From Brevibacterium antiquum CNRZ 918 (lineage in GTDB: Bacteria > Actinomycetota > Actinomycetes > Actinomycetales > Brevibacteriaceae), in assembly GCF_900169145.1 (NCBI RefSeq), contig NZ_FXZD01000013.1:1-64000 (forward strand): DNA of 64,000 nt. The letters are read 5' to 3'. Made by a program: the position numbers and the translations under genes. Numbering within the stretch: the first letter of the stretch is position 1; the number at the start of each line of letters is the position of its first letter. Shown here in pieces: positions 52,095 to 59,900 of the stretch. The notes under the pieces were generated by a model that did no database searches, was not told the origin of the DNA, and worked only from the letters and a program-made list of their open reading frames with translations.

Positions 52095-52236
52095 CGTGCC
52101 TCCATCCGAAGGACAGAGGAGAGCACAGATGAACATCAGTACCCGTTCGGCATGGCACACGGGTGGCACGGACACACCTTCCACCCGAGAGCGGACGCCT
52201 TCACACACGCGATTTTGGTGGAGGAGCACCCACAAT

Positions 52237-52341
52237 GTCGTGCCACTTCGTGCCACTGACGACCACCGCGAGGCGGCAAAACCCGAGGCCAGAAGCGGTT
52301 TCGAGGAGGCAAGAAGATCTAGTGGCACGAAGTGGCACGAC
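52237..52341. repeat. Perfect 21-bp inverted repeat in front of the second integrase
   Basis: GTCGTGCCACTTCGTGCCAC (and one more base) at 52237-52257 is matched exactly in the opposite sense at 52321-52341. Each arm is itself a direct repeat of GTGCCACT. It lies between nrdF and the integrase start (52380), the expected region for the attachment site and integrase arm-binding sites of this element. Confidence 0.75.
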
Positions 52342-52379
52342 CGTCCGCTCCAGTCCGTTCGAGGCGACTGGAGGACACG

Positions 52380-53696
52380 ATGAGCGCGACGACGAAGGAG
52401 AAGAAGGCGTCTCCACGAGAGGCCTGGGGGAGCCTGCGCAAGCTCCCATCCGGTCGATGGCAGGCGCGCTACCCCGGCCCGGACGGTGAGACCCATACGG
52501 CGCGAACCGAAGACGACAAGGCCCTGACGTTCCAGACCAAGACGGACGCCCGAACCTGGCTGTCTAGTGTGCACACGAAGATCGCGCTCGGGACGTGGGA
52601 GATACCAGAGGTCCAGGCCACACGCCGACGTGCCGAAGCCGAGGCAGAAGCTGCTCGCACGATCGGCTTCACCGAGTACGCCGACCGCTGGATCGAGATG
52701 ATCCGCACCCAGCCAAATCGCAGCGGCAAGATGCGCTCCGAAGGAACAATCCGTTCCTACAAGGGCAAGGTCAACGGCTACCTCATTCCCGAGTTCGATG
52801 ACACCCCCATTCGAGACATCGACAAAGAGCGGATCCGGCTCATGACCGACAAGCTGGACAAGATCCCTTCCCCACTCAATCCCAAATCGAAGTTCAACGG
52901 AGTCACACGCCCGGTGCTCATCGTTCTCATGATGATCCTGCGGCAGGCCGCCAGAGACGGCATCATCGCCAAGGAACCGGACGTGCCCATGCCTCGGCAG
53001 AAGCCTGTTCGCCATGATGCCGACCACGACCCCGGTGAAGACGTGGCGACCCCGGCACAGGTCGAGGCTCTCTACGATGCCATGCCCAAGCGGTGGGCCA
53101 TCGCGGTCTTGCTGGCCGCTTGGTGCCAGCTGCGACGCGGGGAGTGCCTGGGCTTGCAGCGTCGCGACATCGAATGGCGCCCCGATGGCAGTGCCATCCT
53201 CCACGTACGCAGGCAGCTCAACGCGAACACCGGGGACTTTACCGATCCGAAGAGTGAAGCGGGCAAGCGGTCTCTGAGCGTGCCACGGATCATGCGTGAT
53301 CGCCTCTGGGAACACCTGCGCGACTACGTAGCGAAGGAGGCCAAGGCTCCAGTGATCGCGGCCAGCGTTCAAGGCAGCGTGCCGCTGTCGAACACCCGCT
53401 GGTGGAACGTCTGGAGCGAGGCGAAAGACGCCGTGGACGTCATCGACTCAGGGTTCCGATTCCACGACCTACGGCACACCGGCCTCACGATCTTCGCGCA
53501 GGAGGGAGCAACGCTCGCCGAGCTGATGAGACGGGGAGGCCATTCGGACATGCGCGTCGTGCTTCGATACCAGCACGCCACGATGGCCCGCGACCGTGAA
53601 CTCGCAGACCGGATGAGCGATCGCGTGGAGGCTCATCTCCGCAAGAAGGAAAACGGTGAAGCCGCGTCATCTCCGGACGGCGATGGACACCTGTGA
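52380..53696 (+). CDS. int: Tyrosine integrase of the right-hand element
   Basis: 438 residues from ATG 52380 (MSATTKEKKASPREA). N-terminal arm-binding segment (LPSGRWQARYPGPDG), core-binding domain (110-200), and catalytic domain with Arg in WCQLRRGECLGL, HDLRHTGLT, GGHSDMR and the nucleophilic Tyr in VVLRYQHAT. It differs clearly from the integrase at 16637. Together with the excisionase downstream and the conjugation-type genes it marks an integrated element (ICE or IME), whose other end lies outside the window. Confidence 0.92.
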   Translation: MSATTKEKKASPREAWGSLRKLPSGRWQARYPGPDGETHTARTEDDKALTFQTKTDARTWLSSVHTKIALGTWEIPEVQATRRRAEAEAEAARTIGFTEYADRWIEMIRTQPNRSGKMRSEGTIRSYKGKVNGYLIPEFDDTPIRDIDKERIRLMTDKLDKIPSPLNPKSKFNGVTRPVLIVLMMILRQAARDGIIAKEPDVPMPRQKPVRHDADHDPGEDVATPAQVEALYDAMPKRWAIAVLLAAWCQLRRGECLGLQRRDIEWRPDGSAILHVRRQLNANTGDFTDPKSEAGKRSLSVPRIMRDRLWEHLRDYVAKEAKAPVIAASVQGSVPLSNTRWWNVWSEAKDAVDVIDSGFRFHDLRHTGLTIFAQEGATLAELMRRGGHSDMRVVLRYQHATMARDRELADRMSDRVEAHLRKKENGEAASSPDGDGHL

Positions 53697-53730
53697 GGGG
53701 AAAGGACCCTGCTCGCTGGAAGGAACCATC

Positions 53731-53937
53731 ATGGACCAACGTAAACGACCCGATGAGTCCGCGCAGACCCTGGTATCGCTCGCCAACGCGGCGGACCAAC
53801 TAGGGATCTCCGTCAAGACACTACGACGGCGGATCTCCGATGGAACTATCCATGGGTATCGAGTCGGACGCTTGATCCGGGTGGACCCGGAAGAGCTTCG
53901 GCGAAGTCTGATCATCGAGATGCCATCGGTTAGATGA
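53731..53937 (+). CDS. xis: Excisionase-type helix-turn-helix protein
   Basis: 68 residues from ATG 53731 (MDQRKRPDESAQTLV). SLANAADQLGISVKTLRRRISDGTIHGYRVGRLIRVDPEELRR is a MerR-like HTH_17 excisionase domain. It lies 35 bp after the integrase stop, in the same orientation. It is likely the directionality factor for excision. Confidence 0.82.
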   Translation: MDQRKRPDESAQTLVSLANAADQLGISVKTLRRRISDGTIHGYRVGRLIRVDPEELRRSLIIEMPSVR

Positions 53938-53945
53938 TGCACAGA

Positions 53946-53978
53946 GACGGGGTGAGCGTACATGCTCACCCCGTCTTC
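53946..53978. terminator. Bidirectional terminator after xis
   Basis: GACGGGGTGAGC (53946-53957) pairs with GCTCACCCCGTC (53964-53975) over six bases, with TT and a short T-run after it. It lies between converging genes. Confidence 0.8.
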
Positions 53979-53993
53979 GCTGCCACGATCTGG

Positions 53994-54344
53994 TTATTCC
54001 ACGTCTGATGCGGTATCGACGTCGGCCGCGATCGCGGCGAGAAAGGTGGAGGCCTGCTTGGCTAAGGCGATCTCACGCTCGCGGGAGACTCCCGCAGTTT
54101 CGAGGTCGGCGGGAAGCTGATTCTCGTCGACCAGTCGGGGAAGCTTTGCGCAGAGGACCGCCGCCCGGTGGAGCACGCCGACCGGGGAACCGGCTTGTTC
54201 CCAGGCACGGACGATGCTCTGCCGGAGCACATCCGCACCTTCGGTATCGAGAGCCCCGATGCTGTCGAACCCCACGTGCCGGGAGAACGCCCTGCTGGCG
54301 AGATTACGTGCGACTTCCTCGTCTCGGGCCGTTGCGAAGTCCAT
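53994..54344 (-). CDS. Element protein of unknown function (116 residues)
   Basis: ATG 54344 (MDFATARDEEVARNL) is taken as start; the frame further up has poor composition. Helical, Ala/Glu/Arg-rich, no membrane segment or known motif (SRAFSRHVGFDSIGALDTEGADVLRQS). Lies behind the membrane-protein gene on the same strand, close to its stop. Unknown function. Confidence 0.55.
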   Translation of the reverse strand: MDFATARDEEVARNLASRAFSRHVGFDSIGALDTEGADVLRQSIVRAWEQAGSPVGVLHRAAVLCAKLPRLVDENQLPADLETAGVSREREIALAKQASTFLAAIAADVDTASDVE

Positions 54345-54354
54345 GCCTCCGACT

Positions 54355-54747
54355 CTAGGGCACCCACCGCTCACCGGGTAGTGTTCCGCTCCGATCCCCG
54401 GCAGCGCGAGGGGCTGAGCGTTCTACATCGTCGCGCCGACCACGGGCGCGTTCCTTTGCTCGCACCACGATCAGCGTGACCAGGCTGATCGGTCCCATGA
54501 TGAGGAACTTCAACGCCGACCACACGTACACGAGGAAGACCAGGTGCAGGAAGCCGGGGCCGCCGTGCTCGATGGTGGTGGTGGCCCACTGCGCGATGGC
54601 GAGATAGGGAGCTGCGATGAGCATGGCCGGCACGCCCCACTTCAAACCCGCACGGGTGCGGATCAGGTCGAGCACGATGTTGCTGGGCAACCAGGCCCGC
54701 AGGATGCCGCGGGTACGGATGCTGGTGACGAGTATGGCGCGGAGCAT
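54355..54747 (-). CDS. Small membrane protein of actinobacterial mobile elements
   Basis: 130 residues, two to three hydrophobic helices (WGVPAMLIAAPYLAIA at 38-53; FLHLVFLVYVWSALKFLIMGPISLVTLIVV at 66-95), with basic residues before and after. I recall very similar small proteins in ICE-like elements of Corynebacterium and Brevibacterium, often loosely annotated as sulfate permease. There is no evidence for transport. It may help in conjugation. Confidence 0.65.
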   Translation of the reverse strand: MLRAILVTSIRTRGILRAWLPSNIVLDLIRTRAGLKWGVPAMLIAAPYLAIAQWATTTIEHGGPGFLHLVFLVYVWSALKFLIMGPISLVTLIVVRAKERARGRRDDVERSAPRAAGDRSGTLPGERWVP

Positions 54748-54978
54748 GGCTTAGTCCTCCCAGGAGGCGACTCATCTTCGGGAGGGACGTGCCGGGGGCC
54801 GGTTCCCCTGGACTGTCAACCACCGCATCCAGCTGGTGCGGCAGCGTAGCTAACTTGTATCGCCTAGATCACATCCTACCAATCCGGGCTGACACAGGGA
54901 AGTGCGACTGCGGCCAACCGGCTTATCGGTGCGCCGACCCCTTGCTGCGTACCTGCCCTCGAGAGGGAGGTCAGGATC

Positions 54979-55713
54979 ATGCCAGAACACATCGAGGGAC
55001 AGTTCGCGTTCGACTTCGACGAGATGGCCCGCGAGGAAGCACGTGCACGCCTGGACGAATGGGGCGGTGCACCGCTGGGGTTCACGCGGGACTACTTCCC
55101 GCCCGCGCAGCTTGATGAGGCGTTCGAGCACTGGAAGTTCCTCAACGGCTCCATGGGCTCGTGGAAGCGCAGCCACATGTGGCACCGGGAAGGCTGGAAC
55201 GGGACCGGCACCGAGTTCGGCGGGCACCGCGGCGAGATCTTCGAAGCCGAGCTCGGCCCCGAGGACGGTCACGAAGGCCCCGGCGGAATGCTGGAGCAGA
55301 TGATCTGCGAGCCGTGCGAGTGGCACGTGATCGGCGACGAGAACTCCGTCATCGAGCAGTGGCACGATCACGCGGTGCCCGGTTGGCGTGACCTGCCTGT
55401 TCTACCGGCGACGATCCGTGTCCGAGATGGCGGCTCGAGCCTGTCGAAGCTGGCCATGAAGTGGATCACCGAGCGCTACCCGCAGCACATGCAGGTTCCC
55501 GGCGCGCCGATCATCACCGAGCGCGGGCCCTACGGCACCCGGCATGTGCACCATTACTCGCCGTGGGGCGGCTACGACCTCTCCCACACCGCACTCGAAC
55601 GCCCCGCCGCACCTCAGGTGCCCTCACGGGCACCGCGACGTGAGCTGCCGCCGTTCGTACCGGCCTCGCAGCCCGGGCAGTCCAGCCCGGCAGGCCGTGC
55701 CCTGTCCCAGTGA
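54979..55713 (+). CDS. Conserved element protein of unknown function (DUF6349-like)
   Basis: 244 residues from ATG 54979 with GGGAGG upstream. The sequence is rich in Trp, His and acidic residues (ICEPCEWHVIGDENSVIEQWHDHAVPGWRDLP), with the cysteine pair CEPC near residue 112. The pattern is what I remember for DUF6349, common in actinobacterial integrative elements; this is not certain. Alone on the plus strand among minus-strand genes and followed by a terminator. Confidence 0.65.
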   Translation: MPEHIEGQFAFDFDEMAREEARARLDEWGGAPLGFTRDYFPPAQLDEAFEHWKFLNGSMGSWKRSHMWHREGWNGTGTEFGGHRGEIFEAELGPEDGHEGPGGMLEQMICEPCEWHVIGDENSVIEQWHDHAVPGWRDLPVLPATIRVRDGGSSLSKLAMKWITERYPQHMQVPGAPIITERGPYGTRHVHHYSPWGGYDLSHTALERPAAPQVPSRAPRRELPPFVPASQPGQSSPAGRALSQ

Positions 55714-55729
55714 GACGAGCATACGAGGA

Positions 55730-55757
55730 GGGCCGGAACCGAGATCGGTTCCGGCCC
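55730..55757. terminator. Bidirectional terminator between converging genes
   Basis: GGGCCGGAACC (55730-55740) pairs with GGTTCCGGCCC (55747-55757) across six bases. It separates the plus-strand gene ending at 55713 from the minus-strand gene ending at 55779. Confidence 0.75.
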
Positions 55758-55778
55758 CCAGACTGTGCGGCGGGTGGG

Positions 55779-56375
55779 TCAGGTCAGTTCACCGGTCTCG
55801 GGGTCCAGCCGAGCGTAGAAGTCCTCCTCAGCCTGTTCCCGGCGGGCGACGTCGGAGACGACGAAGGCCACGAAGTCGGCGTCCCGGTCGGTGATCGCGG
55901 CGTCCTCGATCGGCTCGGCCTGTTCCTCGCCGGGCCAGATCGTCTGCCGGGTCGGTCGGTCTCGATCCAGCCGGGTTCCGGACGCGGCGACCCAGTCGCG
56001 CAGCCGCTGCCGGGAGTCCGCGAAATCGCGTAGCCAGCCGATCGGTGCCGATCCGTTTTGCTGCGGGTCGTAGGCGCAGAGCCAGTGGATGTGCAAGGCG
56101 CTCAGCTCCCAGACCAACTCGGGGTGACGATGCCAGTGCGGCGGGATCACCGCGGCCGGGAGCCCGAAGGCGTGGCGCAGCCAGTCCACCCACCGGTTGA
56201 GCTCCAGCCAGGCCTCCTCGGCCTGCTCGGCGGTCAGCAGGTTCCAGTTCACCGGCCCCGGCGGCTCGTCCAGGGCCGCGGGCCCGTCACTGGGCGGGGT
56301 GGGCAGGTCCTCGGGTTCGGGCTCGTCCAGCTCGGGGACTTCTTCCGGGCCGGGGGTGATGTCGTCGTCATCCAT
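55779..56375 (-). CDS. DUF4913-like protein of the element
   Basis: 198 residues. After a Pro/Glu-rich start (TPGPEEVPELDEPEPEDLPTP) it has EAWLELNRWVDWLRHAFGLPAAVIPPHWHRHPELVWELSALHIHW, the W..L..WV..L...IP..W..HP..V.EL.AL pattern of DUF4913. The C-terminus is acidic and helical. It follows the ssb gene after 12 bp in the same direction. Function unknown; it is typical of actinobacterial conjugative elements. Confidence 0.72.
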   Translation of the reverse strand: MDDDDITPGPEEVPELDEPEPEDLPTPPSDGPAALDEPPGPVNWNLLTAEQAEEAWLELNRWVDWLRHAFGLPAAVIPPHWHRHPELVWELSALHIHWLCAYDPQQNGSAPIGWLRDFADSRQRLRDWVAASGTRLDRDRPTRQTIWPGEEQAEPIEDAAITDRDADFVAFVVSDVARREQAEEDFYARLDPETGELT

Positions 56376-56386
56376 GAGGGTTCCTC

Positions 56387-56851
56387 CTACTGGCCCATCG
56401 CGACGGTCTCGGGCTGCTGGGCTGGGCGCTCGGGGGCCTCGAAGGCCTGCGCCCGCTGGGCGGTGACTTGCTCCTGGGTCAGGCCCTCATCCCGTGGGGT
56501 CCGGTCGACGGTGTACGTCGAGCGGGCGGCGTCGTGGCCGATCTTGCGGGCGACGAATTCTTCGCCACCGACCTGGCGTCCCTCACGCTCGTAGGTATAG
56601 GGGCGTACGTATCCGTCGGCGACGAAGCGGTCGCCCTTGGCGAAGGCTTCTGCGGCGTGTTCGGCGCTCTTGCGGTAGACGACGAGATCGTGAAACGACG
56701 GCTCGAGCTGTGTGAACGTGCCGTCTTCCTCGCGTCGGTAGTGTTCGATTCCCATCCGGGCGTAGAACCGGGCGACGCCTTGCTGCCCATAGGTCAGTTT
56801 GGGGTCCGTGGCGATGAACCCCGAGACCGATGTGCCGGTCTTCATGGCCAT
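56387..56851 (-). CDS. ssb: Single-stranded DNA-binding protein of the element
   Basis: 154 residues. OB-fold pattern: TSVSGFIATDPKLTYGQQGVARFYARM, then LEPSFHDLVVYRKSAEHAAEAFAKGDRFVADGYVRPY, the strand-turn pattern of SSB, with a Gln/Pro-rich C-terminal tail. It lacks the acidic DDDIPF-like tip of chromosomal SSB. Encoded downstream of the large helicase, as in other conjugative elements. Confidence 0.82.
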   Translation of the reverse strand: MAMKTGTSVSGFIATDPKLTYGQQGVARFYARMGIEHYRREEDGTFTQLEPSFHDLVVYRKSAEHAAEAFAKGDRFVADGYVRPYTYEREGRQVGGEEFVARKIGHDAARSTYTVDRTPRDEGLTQEQVTAQRAQAFEAPERPAQQPETVAMGQ

Positions 56852-56954
56852 GATCCGGCCTCCTTCCTGTGTGCCTGGCGATCAGAACCTCTGCTCGCTG
56901 CTGGCAGACAGGTGCACGCCCCGTCCGGTAGTCCTCGGAGGCCAGCGGGGCCGG
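56852..56954. other. Short spacer between the helicase stop and ssb
   Basis: About 100 bp with a GGAGG element before ssb. No terminator seen, so ssb and the gene after it may be cotranscribed with the helicase. Confidence 0.4.
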
Positions 56955-59900
56955 CTACAGGCGACGGTCGAACCCGCCTGCGGCACTTGAGCGCGATGCC
57001 TCCGGTATCGGGTCCGGGGTCCGGGACGGATCGGCTTTGACCCCGAGTGCGGGCCGATGAGCGCGCACTGCCTCGACCGTCAGTTCCCGGCCGCGATCCT
57101 GCCCGGTCTGTGGCTGCCCGGGCTGTTGCTCGGGGTTGTTCTTCCGGGTGGCGGCCAGCTTCTTCTCGACCTGTGCGAGGTTCTGCTCCGCCTCGGCCAG
57201 GGCCTCGGTGTGCCGGAAGGGCTTGCCGATGCGCTCTTGGGCCTCGGCCAGGGACTGCTCGGCCTCGGCCAGGTCGGATCGGGCGCGCTCCAACAGGGTG
57301 GGGATGCCGGAGACTCGGTTCTCGATGCGCTGGATCACTCCCGCCCCGCCGGCCAGGAACGTCTCTCGTCCGACCACGGTGGCGCTGCGTGGGACATCGG
57401 CCAGGGCGATTTCGACCGAGGGCTCATCCCCCAAAGACGGGACCGTGGCCACGGTGATGTCGAAGCCGCTGATCTGCCCGAGGGTTCCGTAGTCGCGGCC
57501 GATGTGCTTCGGCGCCCACGTCACACCTTCCCGGTGCGCCCACTGGGCGAGGGCATGGCCGGCGTCGGTGCGCGAGTCGTAGCTGTGTCCGGCCAGCGTG
57601 ATGCGGAAATTCTCTCCCGAGGTGTCGGTGACCTGGCCTGCGGCCTGTTCGAGACCGGTGATCTCCTCCTCGTGCCGGGTGATGTCCTCGCGGGCGCGGA
57701 GGCGGGTGTGTTCGAGCATGGACTCGTTTCGGGAGTGGGCGCGCTCGAGGCGGTGCAGCTTGGCGACCTCGGCCTGGATCGTGGAGTGTTCCAGCAGTAA
57801 GGGGTTGCCGGAGCTGATCGCTTTGGCCTCGGCGGCTGAGAGCTCGGCGGAGTCGATTTCTTCGACCTCGCGGACATCGAGGGACCCGCGCATGATCTGG
57901 GAGATGAACTTCGCTTTGCGCTCCACGGCCTGCCACATGTACGCGTCGAAGCTCTTCTCGGTGACCAGGCGCACCACCCCGACTTCCGGGTTCTGGTTGC
58001 CCTGGCGCAGGATGCGGCCCTCGCGTTGGGCGATATCGGAGGGCCGCCAGGGGCAGTCCATGTGATACAGCGCCACCGCGCGTGCTTGGATGTTCGTGCC
58101 GACCCCCATTTTCTGGGTCGATCCGATGAGCACCGCGACGTGCCCGGCCCGGGCTGCGGCGAAGAGTTGGGCCTTGTCGATATCAGACTTGGCTTCGTGG
58201 ATGAAGCGAATCGACTCGCCGGGCATCCCGCGCAGCACCAGTTGAGCGGCCAGCTCGTCGTAGGCGTTCCACTGATCGGGGTTCGGGGTGCCGATATCGG
58301 CGAAGACCAGCTGCAGCGCCCCACGGGCCGCGGCCGGCTGCCCGGTGGCCGGGTCGAGGTATTCGTTGTCGCGGGTCTGCTCCCAGACGCGGGCGATCGT
58401 ATCGGCGGCCACATCGACTTTCGTCGGCCCGGTGGGCTGATCGTCGAGGACCAGGCGGATGTCCAAGGCTGCCTTGCGGCCATCGGTGCTGATGGTCAGC
58501 ATGTTGTCCTCACGCGGCGTCACCAAGCGGGCGGCGACTTTCTCGGCCCGGTCACCTAGGTCGGCGACGAAGTCTTCGAGCTCGGCGGTGGGCTGGACGA
58601 CCTCCGTGGACGGGGCGCGGGAGCCGTCGTCGCGCTCAGCGATATCGGGCACCGGAAGCTGGAGGTCCTCGGCGGTTTTCACATCGGCGAAGGTGGACCA
58701 CATGCGCAGCATCTCCGGGACGTTGGTGAACCGGGAGAACCTGGTTTTGAGCCGGAAGCTGCCGGTCGGGGACATCTCCATGTCCGTGCTGGTCTCACCG
58801 AAGGTGGCCGCCCACGCATCGAAGGCCTGCACACCGGCCGTGTCGAGCAGGTCCGGACGCAGGTACTTCTGCATTACGAAGGCCTCGGTGATGCTGTTCG
58901 AGATCGGGGTGGCCGTCATCCCGGTCACCACCCGGTCCTTGCCCTGGTCGCGCAGATAGGTCAGCTTCATGTCCAGGTCACTGGCGCGCCCGGAGCCCTC
59001 GATCGCGGCATCGGAGATGTTGGACTCCGTGGCCAGGTTCTTGTACATGTGCAGTTCGTCGATGACGAGGTAATCGATGCCTGTGTCCTCGAAGCACACT
59101 CCCACGTCGCGGCTGGTGTCCAGGCGTTCCTTGAGCTTGTTCTCCAGGTTGACCAGCTTGCGCTGGATGCGTTTGACGCTCATCGCATCACCGGCCTCGG
59201 CGTTTTCCAGCACGCGCCGGAGGTCGACCACCTGTCCGCGGATGTAGTCCTGCTGAGTGCTCTGACGCAAGGGGATCTTTGAAAACGCCGATTGCGTGAG
59301 CAGGATGCCGTCCCAGTCGTTGGCCGCGGCGCGAGCAACGAAGGAGCGACGCTTATCGGCGGTGACGTCCTTGCTCGACGCAGCGAGAATCCGGGCCTGC
59401 GGGTAGATCTGCAGCCACTCGGAGCTGAACTGGGCGAGCATGTGGTTCGGGATGACGATCAGCGGCTTGCTGATCAGTCCCATCCGGCGCATCTCCATCG
59501 CGCCCATGATCGCCTCGGCCGTCTTCCCGGCTCCGACCTCGTGGAACAGGCCGGTGGAGGGTTCGGCGATCATCCGCGCGACCGCGGCCCGCTGATGCGG
59601 GCGCGGGGTGAACGTCTCCGCCATCCCCGGCAAGCTCAGGTATTCCCCGGCCATGGAGTAGTCGCGTAGCACGATGTTGTTGAACCGGGTGTTGTACTCA
59701 TCGACCAGGCCCTTGGCCCGCTCGGGGTCTTCCCACACCCATTCGGCGAACCGGGCCTGCATCGTCTCGGCCTTCTCCTGAGCCGCGGTGGTCTCGGTGG
59801 CGTTGAGGACCATCTGGGGTTTGCCGTCAGGGCCTTCGATCTCGTCTTTGACGATGATGGCCTTCTGTTCCATCAGCGCTTGGGCGATGGCTGGGGCCGG

